Assembly: GCA_003665825.1 (NCBI GenBank)
Contig: QPFY01000003.1
Location: 992,001-1,056,000, forward strand
Reading direction: 5' to 3'
Source of the DNA: Microbotryum silenes-acaulis
Taxonomy: Eukaryota; Basidiomycota; Microbotryomycetes; Microbotryales; Microbotryaceae
DNA length: 64,000 bases
A model generated the notes under the pieces. That model saw nothing but the letters and a program-made list of their open reading frames with translations. It was not told the origin of the DNA and made no database searches. Position numbers and translations under genes: made by a program. Shown one piece after another: positions 12,629 through 24,611 of the stretch (positions are counted from its first letter, which is position 1; each line of letters starts with the position of its first letter).

Positions 12629-12961
12629 CTAGACGTGTTCGGCCATGCGTCAATGACGGTGCGGAGTTGAGATGTAGCCGGCTGCGACGGACAGCGCGCC
12701 GCGCGACTCGACGCGCCGACGTCAGACGACGTCCAGTCGACGTCTTTCGCGTGGTGCAGCGCGAAAAAATGTGTACCGAGCGAGAGAGTCGACCTTGCGC
12801 AACTGCGACTTTCAAAACGCCCACTTCCTAGCATGAACATCAAAATTTTGTAACATGTATGGGAGTAGTATGAGATCACTTTGTCTCAAATATCGTTAAA
12901 TCTAGCCCGACCCGAGTCCGTCCCGGTCCCCTTCAAGGCTCCGACTCGTCCGAGTTGGTGC

Positions 12962-13110
12962 GCTGTGCAGTGGCCCGACCGCGACGACCACCGGTTGACC
13001 ATTGAATGGGCTGCACTTCTCACGTGAAATCCACAGGGGTCCTGACCGTAGCTCGATGGGCAGAAGTACAGCGCGATGCCGCAGGGGATCCCCATCGCCC
13101 ACTGCAGGGA
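12962..13110. repeat. Lower-identity continuation of the inverted repeat
   Basis: This sequence matches the reverse complement of about 47680-47817 at roughly 80 percent by eye. The shared stretch includes GTGCAGTGGCCCGACCG, CCACCGGTTGACCATTGA and CGATGGGCAGAAG. It is the continuation of the arm past the point where the hAT transposon sits on the right-hand side. Confidence 0.75.
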
Positions 13111-14840
13111 AAGCTACTAACTTGTTGAACCTGCTTCCGCGAGATCACGGAAGGCATGCGTGGCCAGGGCAGCTTTTCAGTTACCTACTCGGTTCCTATA
13201 CCTGAGTCTGAAATGTACCCGCAAATCGCAGCTAGCAAAATTCGGGGGGAAGAGTATGGGGCGATCACGCATCACTCGATGGATTTTTCATCTGATGCTC
13301 GCCGTGCAGAGAACTCGCTGCAGTGGGGCCAACTTGAGCCAGAAGGCCCGTCCGGCGGCCGCGTGCCGACCGTCGCGCAGACTGCGACGGCCAAGCCACC
13401 CGAAGTCCAGCCCAAGAGCAAGTCTTCCATGAGTGATACAAGCCTGGGCGTCGCATCCACTTCGAGAACGAGCCGCTTGGTTTCGCCAGGGGTGTTCCGC
13501 TCGGGCGCCGCCATGGATTCGTCACCTCCGAGTCTTATTCGACCAAGGACAGATCATGATGCCATGCGATTTGGTCGGCTTTGGCCGAGGCAATTTGCAT
13601 CTTCGGACTTTGGATGCAGATCTTTTCCCACGAGTTGTTCCCTGACCCAACTCGAGATAGCCGAGGTTCTTCGGCGACGAGCCACGATCCAACGTGCCTC
13701 TGCCTTCGTCCTCTGTCAACCATACACTCGGCTCTTTGCGGATGGGTATTCCGAATAACGCACCGTTCGAGTGGAGGGCCGAGATCTTGATGGGCTTCAG
13801 TTCAAAGGCATAAGCTCGAAGCAGCGCCAGCACCGTGAGCTGGCCGCCTGTTACTATAGTCGTGCCGGAGTCGTCATCTCGGCGAAGATTTAGGCCCCAC
13901 TACCTCCATTTCGCTTGAGCGCCTGTTCGAGGACGGACGCTGTGTAGACGCTCGCTAGCGAGGTGTAGATGAGGAGAATGAGTAGCGAGTACATTGAGTA
14001 TTGGGTATTCGATGCAAAATCACCTCACCTCCGGACGCCCTTGCGGTGCTGAGGCCTCCTCTTCGGCCGACATGGCCCTCCAGGCCTAAGGACAGGAGGT
14101 TGGTGCCCCCCCGATGAAATTCGAGGCCGAAGGAGGCTCCCCCTAGCACAAACCGATGAAAACGAGGTCGCGGCCAAAGTTCGAATCACGACAATCGCGT
14201 CCCAATCCCTCCTTACACGGTGAGGACGAGTACAAATATGGTTCCATTTGATTTCGGAGTTGGAAGCTGTTATAGTGCTCCGATGTGCTGATGGCTAAGC
14301 GGGAGAGCTGTTGAAGCTATTGATCGTCGGCCTCAACGAATCGTCGCGTTGAAGCCAGCGGGAGGCAAAATAATGCATGTTTAGGACAGGAACGCTACTT
14401 CAGTGAGCGACGCACTTTTATAGATTGTGATGCTGCTAGTTTAGTGTTGCGACTGTAGTCGTGCTCGGTTTGGCTCATGTCGGGGATCTCAAAAGGAGTC
14501 GGCGGAACATGATGGACGCGGACCGACCACGTGCACGTGAAGAGACTAGTCGACGCTATAATGAAGGGGTTCGAAAAGAGTTGGACCAGTAACTCCGGTT
14601 CAAGGTCTAGAAAAATGGAGGGTTGAAGTGTTGATAACAGACTGGCTGGCAATCTCGCGGCACAGGACTCAAGGCAATCTCCCCGGTAAACCGTCGGTAA
14701 ATGAGACACCAGGAGACACCAGCGTCCACGAGGCAGGTCGACGCGTGACCACAACCGTGGCCTCCCTCTCCCCCCCACACCGCATCGTCACACGGCAACC
14801 GCTCTCACCATCCACTCGATAGCCCAGAACTCCGCCCACA
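13111..14840. other. Gene-poor stretch, no supported gene
   Basis: Several open frames occur on the minus strand at 13272-13833. No start, splice set or family resemblance ties them together. The last few hundred bases form the upstream region of the INO80E/F-like gene that starts at 14841. A GC-rich stem-like sequence lies near 14040-14150. Confidence 0.5.
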
Positions 14841-15758
14841 ATGCCTCCCAAAGGAATGAGCAACTCCAAGGCCATCTTTGCCAATCCACTACAAACACAA
14901 GCAGGTACGTCGCTCAACTCCCATCACTCGAAGGCGTGGGATCGTCGCCCTGACCGCTTCCGTTGCTCGCCGCCCGCCCCACCCATCCCGCGCCTCGCAG
15001 ATGATGTCAAGTACAGGACCAAGTACCAGCAACTGAAAGGGAAGCTCCAGGAAGTCGAACAGGTCAGTCATAGAACCCTCGCTGGACGACGTTGTGTCAC
15101 GTTGTCTGCTCGTAAAGGACATCCGTCGCTCACTGCACATGTTCGTCGATTGTCTCCGTCTCGCCAGGACAATGCCAAGCTCGCACTTCGAGTCTTGCGT
15201 TCCAAAAAGTCGATTCAACGATTACGAATAGAACGAGCGTGAGTGTCCCACCACCTGGCTTCGTCAACGATGATGGCTCGTGAGCTCATCCCGAACTCGA
15301 CCTGCAGGATCCTCTACGATCGACTGCAGAACTCATCGACGCCGACGGATCCATACAAGCTGAGGACATCAACCCATCTCTTTAAGCTCTCGATTGCTAC
15401 TACAGCAACAGCTGTAGACCCGCCGAATGAAGCCACGTCGACCATCTCGGAAGAGAACAACTCGAACACGGCCTCCACCTCCACCTCATCCTCGGCAGCG
15501 ATCCCTACTGCTGCAATACAACAGGACATTTTCCTGCAGCCCATGTCGCGAGCCAAACTTGCCGCCCTGGTCCAACCGCCTCCTTTTTCAGAAGAGGACC
15601 CTGCCCCGCCGACAGGTGCCAAGGATTGGGGGGAGAGACCTTACGCCGGCGTCGTCGGCGAAGGGACCCCGAGTGGAGCTCGGCCGGTGGAGGCGGTGGC
15701 TCAAGCGATGGCCAAGGTGGAGGATGGGACCGAGGGGATGCAGGTGATGCAGGAATAA
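14841..15758 (+). CDS. Coiled-coil protein resembling INO80 complex subunit E/F
   Basis: Four exons (14841-14904, 15001-15062, 15168-15238, 15308-15758) join in frame to 215 residues. The conserved part spans the first three joins: DDVKYRTKYQQLKGKLQEV, then DNAKLALRVLRSKKSIQRL and IERAILYDRL. This has the layout of the INO80E/F domain, a short coiled coil of the form KYR-LK-L with a closing LLDRL. Those proteins are accessory subunits of the INO80 nucleosome remodeller. The rest is Ser/Thr-rich, with LQPMSRAKLAALVQPPPF as its only conserved-looking piece. The start ATG (MPPKGMSNSKAIF) directly precedes the coiled coil. The assignment rests on pattern resemblance, so another nuclear coiled-coil protein is possible. 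Confidence 0.65.
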
Positions 15759-16055
15759 ACCGGGTTGACCTCTCATGTCAGGTGTTTACTTGTGTCCGTG
15801 TGTATGTTGTAGCTTGTAAAGACGGATCGAGTACTTTGAACCCTGACCGCATCCGAGAAGCGAGCGGCAGTGTTCGCCGAGACAAGCATGATTGGAAACG
15901 CACTAAGCGGCAAAAGTCAGACTGAATTAGGTACTCGGGCGATACAGGCGCGTCTATAAATAGAACAAACAGGAATAGAACAAGATTGTGATAAAATGGG
16001 GAAGAATAGGTCGGATTCGCGGCTGGCAGGGTTTTTTCGGTCATACTGGAACGGA

Positions 16056-17895
16056 CTAGTCGGCTTTGTGAATCTCGATACCGGGTCGAGCACCGCTGCG
16101 AGAATCAGATGTCCAGACGAGTGTTAGTCTTCGAATTCCCAAGGGCTTCCACGAGGCGCACCGCTCCACTTACAGAGACTTCTTGATCGTGCCATAAAGG
16201 AAGAATTGAGCCGAGACCAACCCGGCCGTCATAACCTGCACGTCACCCGAGGAAGATGTCACGTCAGGTTCAACTCGACGTATAGCTTTACATGTATGTG
16301 ACCGGTTAAACATACAACACGAGGTCCAAGTCCAGAGAAGAGACCAGCCGGTCCGGCTTCGGCGGCCAGTGTTCCGAGTCGCTTGAAAATTCCACCCTTG
16401 CCTCCTTTGCCCTTGTTGATCTGGGCATGAGAAGGTTCAGAAGGATGAGTATCGAAGTCCTACACGGAGTAGACAAGTCATAATCTGCTTACCTGCGACA
16501 ATAAGGTATCGGCGGGGTGCGACAAGACGGCGGCCGAAATACCGGCGACGACACCGCATCCGAGCGTGATACCCGTCTCATCCAGGACGCTCAGATTTTT
16601 GCGCTTTTCGGCAGAGAGCTGCTTATACACGGTTTCATGGGCCCATTCGTTGGTCACGAACTGACCGAGGGCGAAGGGGATTTGCTTGAACTATATGTCC
16701 ATCCGAACGACAACGGTGAGAAGTAAGGGACGAAGGGTAAGCGAGATTTGTGATCAGCCCGAAGATTTCACGGTTCGACATTTGGCCGTAGCAAAAGAAG
16801 GACTTACGAGAATGGGGACAAATCCTGCGTACATCTCTGAGACACCACCTTCCCGCGCCATCCTCAAAAAGCCGGTGGCCAGTCCAGAAGCGTAGGTTCG
16901 ATCCGAGACCGTTCGAATGCGGACAGCTTCCAACGGCGTCAAGAGGATCTAGAACCACCGAAGAGTCGAAAATTCCAGTGGATCAGCTCGGCGTCGATTA
17001 TCGTACATGTCTTATTTGATCGCAGCTCACATCGGCGAAGAATTCGGCAATGGCGGCAGATCCGAGATAGATCGTTGTTCGGTTCGGCGTTGCGGCTTCG
17101 TAGCCACCTTGGGCATCCACGAACCTAAAGCAGCGTTTTTATATCAGCAGGTAGTTCAGGCCAGGGAAAGCTTTGCCATGACTCACTTCTTCTTCCAGAA
17201 CTCGTAACCGGCAAACTTTGCCCCACCTGATCCCACCGAGCGACAGCGAGCATGGCGACACAGGTATTAGATAGTCGTTTCCTATTTCCTTCGCTAGAAT
17301 GTGCAACATACCTTGCACCAAATAACCCACAGCGGTTGCACCAAAGCCGGTGAAGAGTCCCTTGACGCTCTCCTCGGCGATGATGCCTCGCGCGGTGCCG
17401 ACCATCCCGAGTTTGCCGAGCTTGGGGTCGAGCTGGATGCGCGTCTTCACGACATCTATTGCGCCAAGGAGGATATTCATCGATGGCACGCGTTGTGAGG
17501 ATATCCGGATGGGAGATACGGGTATTGCAGCGGCGAGGCACCAGCAATTTGAGCATGAGGTCAGCTCGATCTCGTAATTGCTCACTCGGCGCTCGGAGAG
17601 ACGGCCGCGCGGTCGTTTCGGTGAGTGACGTACCCATGGGAGTGACCGCGCCATGGGTTAGCATGGCACACAGACCACCAGCCGAGAAGTACTTAGCATA
17701 GCTGTGAGTCGATCAAAGTTTGATTGGATCAGTGCACTTGAGCTGTGTGGGCCGGGGAGCAGAACGAGTGGCAGAGGCTAAGTCATGGAGGCCGAGGTGG
17801 AGGCCTCGGCAAGTGCCTGCGGAGCGGTCGAGTGAGGGGACGTACTCAATTCCAGTGAGGTTGGGCGTCTCATTGGAGGAAGGGAGGGAGGCCAT
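16056..17895 (-). CDS. MIR1: Mitochondrial phosphate carrier (SLC25A3/Mir1 type)
   Basis: This inner-membrane carrier imports inorganic phosphate into the mitochondrial matrix for ATP synthesis. Ten exons join in frame to 313 residues: 17846-17895, 17634-17701, 17312-17455, 17187-17226, 17031-17124, 16808-16948, 16493-16690, 16316-16420, 16174-16235 and 16056-16095. The three carrier repeats are visible: YFSAGGLCAMLTHGAVTPMD leading into VVKTRIQLDPK, then ADILLTPLEAVRIRTVSD, then AAVLSHPADTLLSQINKG. HGAVTPMDVVKTRIQ and PLEAVRIRTVSD are specific for phosphate carriers among SLC25 proteins. The start is the ATG at 17893-17895 (MASLPSSNETP); there is no long presequence. The last exon ends GARPGIEIHKAD. 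Confidence 0.94.
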
Positions 17896-18013
17896 TTCTG
17901 AGGAAGTTGGTACAAAGTTGAGGGCGGTGAGCACAGGGTTGAGGCGTATGAACAAGAGTCAAAGAGGGTATTGAGGTCGGCCTTAGTTCCGCGGAGCTCG
18001 GTAGTAGCTCGGT

Positions 18014-20157
18014 TGGCCGGTTGCCAAAGGCGACCAACGGGCGCGCCGAGCGAGTCGAAAGGCGAGTGCGGTGTGAGTCACTCCCTCTCGCTGGAACCAA
18101 CTGTTCTCGCTCGCAACATCGCCTGTTGCTCGCTCGAACCTTCAGAAATTTTTGCTTTCCACACCTTTCCGCGCCAACAAACCTCATTCTCCCCGCATTC
18201 TCGTTCCAACCCGAGCAGGTGTCCCACTCGCGGCGACTCGGGGAGTGGGGCGACGGTCTCGCCGTCTCCGAGATTGATGTCCGACACTGGGTATGGAGAT
18301 CCGATGGTGCTGGAGGTGCTGGCCGAGCTGGCCGAGCTGTGGGGGCTGGCGGTCCTGTTGGTGCTGGTACTGGCGGTCTTGATGCCAGTGCTAGTGCTCT
18401 TGGTGCCGCTGATGCGGGTGCGAATGCGTCTGGTGGTGGAGCGGGCCCGCAGGACCTAGTACTAGCCTCTTTCGGTCGCGAACTCTACATGAGTTTCCAG
18501 GCGGGAGCATCGGACTCCCACAAGAAGTCTTTCAGTTCCTACAACGTCACCACGTCCCACACCCGTGCCAGACAATTTCGGCCTACACGGACTCGCCGGT
18601 CACCGTCTCGTCGGAGTTGTTTGACATCGCGTCCAACGCGGCGACCAGAAGCGATACTATTGAGTCTGTTCACACCTGGAGCCAGCATCAAGTCTCGGCA
18701 TCGTTTGCGGATCGACGTTCTTGGACCACCCACCCATTCGTCCCAGCCACGAATTCAACTCGGATGCCTTCACTCGTTCCTCGTCTGGAGCCTCGTATCA
18801 CAAATTTTCCAATCGCCAGTGAGTTTATTCGCAATTCGCGCACCTTTGATACGGCCATGTTCGGCTTTACTTCCATCACACAGCCATGTTCGGCTCTGCT
18901 TCTATCGTACGGCCACGTTCGGCTTTACTTCGTATAACCATGTTTGGCTGTACTTCTTATGGCCATGTTCGGCTTTATTTCGTATGGCCATGTTCGGCTT
19001 TATTTTGTATGGCCATGTTCGGCTTTATTTCGTATGGCCATGTTCGGCTTTACTTCGTATGGCCACGTTCGGCTTTACTCCTTATGGCCATGTTCGGCTT
19101 TACTTCCGTCACACAGCCATGTTCGGCTCTACTTATATCGTACAGCCATATTGGCTGTACTTCCATCATCTGGCCATATTGGCTTGACTTCTATCGTCCG
19201 GCCATGTTGGCTTTACTTCTATCATACGGCCGGATCCGTCCTCGAATGTGGTCGCTTTCTCAAAGCCCTCTCTTTGGCCCCATATTTTTCGGTGCCTACG
19301 TTTTCCACGCATCCAGTGTCACCCGCCCAGGTCTTAGCTGGGCATTCCACACAGACACTTCTTTTTCGACATATCTACTACGGACCCTTCTCAACGGGAC
19401 ACTAGTTTTCCTGTTCATATGGTTACAAATGCCTCTTCCGAGTCAGCGAGAGCCCCTAGTAGGTCGGGGTCGGATAAGCTCCCCGCTCTCCGTTCCATCA
19501 CAGTTTACGTGCGGCGTTGACCGATGTCGTTACCCCCCTCAACTTTAATCGATGGCAATCGGCCATGAATCGCCTTCACGTACACTGTTGCAACACTTCT
19601 TTCGAGCAAGTCGCTTTGATCCCGACCCAGATCCGCGCGGGTTTCGACTTCGGCCTCCGTCACGCTCCGAGCAACCACGTTTTGGACAATGACGACGCAT
19701 CTCGTGAGGTAGCGGCTAGCGAAGTTCCCCGTTTCTCCGTGCAAGGGTCGCATCGCGGAGCTGTTTGACTACGACTGCCTTCGCGTTCAAGTCGGCTCTC
19801 TCCGCTCAAATCCGCTGTCGGTGATCAGGAACGACGCGCACCCGGTCAATCGCGGACGCGTCTCCGGTAATGTGAAACATGGGATCTGAGGATCGCCCAG
19901 AAACTCGCTTGGTTTGTGCTGGGGGGCGAGCTCTCCCTTCGACCCCCTATTTCCCCCCTTTTGGCCTCGCTCGCGGCGGCGCAATCTGCGCCGGTTTCTT
20001 CGCGGGGCCGTGTCGTGGGGAAATTCGCCCCCAAGCCCAAACCAAGCCATTTATTATGTATTCACTATTTATATTCATCAACAGAGTTCGGCACAAATGA
20101 CGTTCAGTTGGAGACTGCTCGTCCAACTTGGCCGACACGAGACGCTCGACGAGCGAC
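18014..20157 (+). mobile_element. Unclassified repeat element, long version
   Basis: Both ends of this segment reappear at 55921-56256 with about 1.8 kb missing from the middle. The shared left end begins TGGCCGGTTGCCAAAGGCGA; the shared right end finishes ACACGAGACGCTCGACGAGC. I see no terminal inverted repeat and no LTR-like TG...CA ends. The interior holds the minisatellite at 18851-19240 and Leu/Val- and Gly/Ala-rich open frames that look like low-complexity sequence rather than a gene. Confidence 0.55.
18851..19240. repeat. Minisatellite, about 20-26-bp units
   Basis: The core GGCCATGTTCGGCTTTA recurs more than a dozen times with variable linkers such as TTTCGTAT, CTTCTTAT and CTTCCATC. 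The later units drift to GGCCATATTGGCT. All three plus-strand frames stay open through it, which produces spurious long proteins. Confidence 0.9.
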
Positions 20158-20299
20158 GAAGCGCCCGCGGTAATGCAGGTTCACGGCTGTTTACGGCGTG
20201 AGGACTGTCTCAGTCTCCAGCTCAATCGCTTACCCACGTCATGACCCGCAGGTGTCAAGGCCGACGACCAACTTAAGTGCACGTGGACTCCCCCCTGTC

Positions 20300-20928
20300 G
20301 GCGCTTTGGCCGGCGTCACATCTCGTCACATCGGCACTCTTCACCTACCCTCTCGAGCTCATTCGGGTGCTGTCAGCGTTCGAAACACACCATTGGCTCG
20401 CCGAATGATCCTCCTTTACGGCAGATATACCAAGCATCCCTCATCCTTCCACCCCCTGTCGCTTCCACCTCTAATCTCAAAACTGCCTCTGCGACGTCAA
20501 CACCCTTGCCCACAACACCAGTATCAACCACAACAACAATTAAAAATGTTCGAGTCGGCGAACCTTCCTTGACTCACTTTTATCGGGGCATTTTCCCAAC
20601 CCTTTTCGGCATCGTCCCCTACGCCGGCGTATCTTTCCTCGTCTGGGGATTCCTCAAAACCGACCTCGTGCCGACCATGTTCAGCCCCAGCACGCGAGAA
20701 CGCCATCGAACGTGGATCGACTTGGCCGCCGGAGGCATAGCAGGTGCCCTAGGTCAGACCTCCGCTTATCCGCTGGATATCATTCGAAGGAGGATGCAAG
20801 TCCGTCCCGTTCTATCTGGTGGTGGGGGTGCGAGACATGGGTTTTGGGACACGGCGCGAACGATCTATCAAGCGCATGGATGGAGGGGATACTTTGTGGG
20901 ATTGAGTATCGGGTACCTCGAGGTCATT
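20300..20928 (+). pseudogene. Duplicated 3' half of the Leu5-type carrier gene
   Basis: The segment matches about 44205-44840 of the intact carrier, with few changes after 20440 and more before it. It carries [40 protein letters not shown] and [11 protein letters not shown]. It lacks the start, the first two carrier repeats and the last 20 or so residues. At 20929 the match ends and Helitron-derived sequence begins. Confidence 0.88.
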
Positions 20929-20936
20929 TTTGCCTA

Positions 20937-21363
20937 TTCCTTGCACGAACGACGACTACGTCTTAATTCCGCATGCCACCCAGCGTATCTTCCTCGAGTT
21001 CGTGATCGACGGAGACTCCCACTGAGGCGAGACCGATCGACTCAACTACATCCGGTTGCATCAGAAAACGTACGCCTCACCACAGCCCAAGGCATCACCG
21101 ACGTTGTTGCCAACGGCTTCAACCCGGATCAAATTGGACGTTTGGTGATGTTGGGCTCGACGTTCGAGAACAGCCCGCGCGAGATCACGCAGCGTTACCA
21201 AGATGCGATGGCTTGCGTCGTTGAATATGGAAAGCCATCGCTGTTCATGTCGGTGACGTGCAACCCCGAATGGCCCAAAATCAAGGCTGCACTGGGGCCG
21301 AACAACAAAGCATGCAACCGTCCGGATCTCATTGCACGAGTGTTTGAAGCCAAGTTGAACTGA
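20937..21363 (+). mobile_element. Helitron Rep-domain fragment, plus-strand copy
   Basis: Near the end the frame reads YGKPSLFMSVTCNPEWPKI and then RPDLIARVFEAKLN, the segment of Helitron Rep proteins around the conserved TCNP motif. Upstream blocks in other frames (RIFLEFVIDG, then TDRLNYIRLHQK) also match the Helitron order. The frame is broken several times. It is an inverted partial copy of 21405-21830. Confidence 0.8.
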
Positions 21364-21860
21364 CTCTGCGACGACGTTTTGCCAACCAAGCAACGGGCAG
21401 GTTGTTTCAGTTCACTTTGGCTTCAATCACTCGTGCAATGAGATCCAGACGGTTGCATGCTTTGTCGTTCGGCCCCTGTGCAGCCATGATTTTGGACCAT
21501 TCGGGGTTGCACGTCATCGCGATGAACAGCGAAAGCTTCCCATATTTGACGACGCAAGCCATCGCATCTTGGTAACGCTGCGTAATCTCGCGCGGGCTGT
21601 TCTCGAACGTCGAGCCCAACATCACCAAACGTCCAATTTGATCCGGGTTGAAGCCGTTGGCAACAACGTCGGTGATGCCTTGGGCCGTGGTGAGGCGCAG
21701 GTTTTCTTGTTTAGTCGATCGGTCTCGACTTGGGATTATCCGTCGATCACGAGCTCGAGGAAGAGACGCTGGGTGGCATGCAGAATTTAGAAGTAGTCCT
21801 CGCGTTCGTGCAAGTAGTATGCAAAGAATTGGGATCGCGAGACTTGGGTTGATCCACCTC
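20937..21860. repeat. Inverted repeat of Helitron segment
   Basis: Arms at about 20937-21363 and 21404-21830 (some similarity to 21860) face each other tail to tail with about 40 bases between. Similarity is around 90 percent by eye. Both end at the same Rep position (EAKLN and EAKVN followed by stop). Confidence 0.8.
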
Positions 21861-23190
21861 AACCCCTCCTCCTTGACCTTGTTGCTAGATGTATACACAT
21901 TCTATATCAGCTCTGTGCTTGCGTCTCAACAGGAAGGAACATGTGAGAAAGAGCCGCAGACGCTCACGTTCACCATCACCGTTCTAGTCGTCCCCTTCTT
22001 CGCCGTCTTCATCCTCATCGCCCTCCTCTTCGTCTTCTTCGTCCAGACCGAGACCGACAAGTACCTCGCGCAATTGGACACCATTGTCGATCTGCTCTCG
22101 ATTTCTGGGGATTGACGTCCCAGCTTGGTTGAAACCGCAAAGAGCAATGTTGGGGTGACAGCCATCTTCCCCTGAAATAGAAATGGGAAACGGAGTCATC
22201 GCAGACGGATGGAGCGAGCTAACGATTTGGTACTTGGGCCGACCATCGGAACATCGATCACTGTGCACCTGGAGAATAAGGTCTTGCGGTCCACGATCTC
22301 CCATGTTGGTGTCGGTATCGCAGAGAAGCATAGCCATCTCCGTGCTCGAGGTAGGAAGGTTGTGGGCACGTCGGTCTCGGCCTGGTGGTAGGCAGAGACG
22401 CATGACGCACCCTTTGGCCGAGGCGAACTTCCCCACGGAGCGATTGCCGGCACGCAATATGGACTCGAGCTTGATCAAAGTAGAACTTTGCATGCGACTG
22501 TCTGCGCCGTCGGGTCCAAGTCGAGTGTCGGTGGCCTCGGCCGGGTCGATGAGCCGTGTCTAAGCAAAGGCTGGGCGTTGCTTCACGGCAGGGATCAGGG
22601 CGCCGAGCCGATGGTAGAGGCGACCGAACACGCGAAACACGGGGGGTCCTAGAGTGCCCAATCGTGTCCAGTCGAAGTGAGCAGCCAGCGCAGTGAAAAA
22701 CAGCGCCTTGTACGACCGGGCGATTTCGCGGAATGCTTTGGCTTCTGCGTGCGCGGGAAATTATCGCACAGTTCAGTATGTGGGTCTACTGCAGACGGGT
22801 ATTGTTGGACGGAGCAACTGGCCGCTATCCGAGCCTTGAAGTAGCTGTCGATACCCAGTATTGGACTGGGGAGGGGGAGGCAGCCGCACCTTGCCCTGCG
22901 ACTCCAGCATGTGTTGACGTGTCTGGTCGACTTCGACCTCTCGCACTCCCAGTGACGAGCCTTGCAGTGGGTGCACTCGGCCGTCTTGGGGCCGAGGTAC
23001 TCACGGATCGAAACGTGGGGCTTGAGTGGTTTAAGGGCGATTATAGCCCTGCGGGGTCTCCGCTGGCCTTGACATGCAGCAGGAGGAGGTGCACGTGGTG
23101 GTGAGGCGTGGGGGGCGCGTTCAGCTTCGGGTCGGCCATGGCGCTGACCACGCTGTCCGTTCTGGACAGCTGCACGGCGGGCTCGTATAC
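21407..23190 (-). pseudogene. Helitron Rep/helicase gene remnant, N-terminal part
   Basis: Reading leftward on the minus strand the usual Helitron N-terminal order appears, with frame changes. First come IREYLGPKTAECTHCKARHW and GKVRLPPP. Then DGRPKYQIVSSLHPSA and GEDGCHPNIALCG. Next is QGITDVVANGFNPDQIGRL, and finally LFIAMTCNPEWSKI and RLDLIARVIEAKVN at 21407. These proteins are rolling-circle transposases. The two-histidine Rep active site and the helicase domain are absent, so the copy is truncated at its C-terminal side. Acidic low-complexity sequence lies near 21990-22050. No intact reading frame remains. Confidence 0.8.
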
Positions 23191-23199
23191 GTGTCGCAA

Positions 23200-24600
23200 T
23201 ACCAAGATTGGTTGGGTTGTTGTCATTACGCGCGAGGCGGCCACACTGTTGATCGGTGTGGGCGGAAGAAGAGGGTCGAACAGCGGCGCGCCCAGCAGCA
23301 GGCGCTCGAGCAGGCCCATGGTAGTATATGGTACGAGATGGTACGGCGTGGTACGGCGACCTTGGGACCGGGGGGTAGTGCCGAGTGTTTCGCCTTGAAT
23401 GAGTGTCACTAAAAATCAATGAGAGTGGGAGGGAAATGGAAAGAGTTAGAGAAGGTAGCGCGGGACTATTTACGCCCCATGTTGTTGTTGAGCCCCTAGA
23501 AGCGGTGACGCGACGTGATGAACACGTCACGCGCATCGCGCAGCGTAGGCCGCGCCCGCGCCCGCGCGTCAACGACAGCGGGACCACGCCTGAGCTCTGT
23601 AGAAGAAGTGTCCATGTAAACCCACGCGCTTGCTATATATTAAATCCTACACAAACTGCTCAATAGTTCCGCCCCACGTCGAAATTCGACAAAATCGTAC
23701 TCCGGCTGTAGCTCGACTTCTATGGTTCAGAAACTGCGGAAAGGGGCGTACATGCCAGCGGTAGTACGACGTACGACGCTGACTAACCCTTTTTACCTTG
23801 AAGTCGGGGCCAGGTTGGCGCCACCAAGAGCCACCGATGAGTCCCGGCGTCTTAGCATGTTCAGATCCAACAGGGCACTTCAACCACTTCGACGCCTCGC
23901 TGTGAAACTTTTCGGCAACTCTACTCGAACGATCTGCCACCCGGGCTACTAGGTGCTGTGAGGATCTATTATAGAACCTTTCATGTAAAATCTTCCAATG
24001 AGGCCGCACATCATACAGCCGGAGCTGCCGCAGAAGCTTGACACAGAGTCCAATTGGGACTTAGAGTCGACGCATTGCAATAGCCTGGCAGCAGTGCAAA
24101 GGTCTAAGGGGAAGTGTTGAAGGTGTTAGTAGACCTTGCACTGGTGTCTCGCTCGGAACGTCGCCTTGTCGAACTACGAGTCCTCTTCTTTCACTCGATC
24201 TGGAAGCTCTGTCGCCGTCGCCGATTCTCGTCGGATCTTTTGGAACCGATCACCGAAACGGACTTCGAGGGGCTTCGAGCCTCTATTCAGGAGTCCAAGG
24301 GTCGCCTAGTGTCTCTGCAAGCCACCAAAGGGGGTTTTAGTGGGTATAGTTGATCCTGGTTCAGGGTCAATGAGTCCTACACTACTGGCTTCTGCCAGTG
24401 TGCGTAACAGCATTCCCTCCGACTTTTCCGAAGATTTCTAGGTTTTTTGTTTGTTTGTAGAAACTGTTCATCATATTGCCCCCAATTCCTGTTCCCCCTG
24501 ATTGGCCTACGGAAAAACTAGATGGAAGTCGACGATGATAACACAAACTAGGTATTAATATAATTATGCTGTTAATGAAGTCTATCAAATAAAATAAAAA
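23200..24600. other. Intergenic, no supported gene
   Basis: Short overlapping frames only. The region between the Helitron remnant and the tRNA-like gene contains a palindromic CACGTCACGCGC-type stretch near 23515-23545 and AT-rich sequence at 24530-24605. I find no conserved protein. Confidence 0.5.
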
Positions 24601-24611
24601 AATATATCTGG

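Larger units (their letters stand above)
8784..12961. repeat. Left arm of 4178-bp inverted repeat
   Basis: Every base pairs in register with 51719-55896 on the opposite strand: the two coordinates always sum to 64680, so there is no insertion or deletion. Reading both arms I found one substitution, G at 9386 against the pairing base for A at 55294. The arm contains a decayed gene-family member (8845-9744) and a complete kinase gene (10199-12628). Outside 8784 the sequences are unrelated; beyond 12961 homology resumes at lower identity. Confidence 0.95.

Noticed and set aside
13272..13833. A gene on the minus strand from overlapping frames
   Set aside because: No consistent splice plan or recognisable family, and the frames do not connect to a start.
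18021..19187. A 388-codon open frame on the plus strand
   Set aside because: It runs through Gly/Ala low-complexity sequence and the minisatellite, where all three frames are open. It matches no family.
20200..20966. A second working Leu5-type carrier
   Set aside because: It lacks the start and the first two carrier repeats and runs into Helitron sequence.
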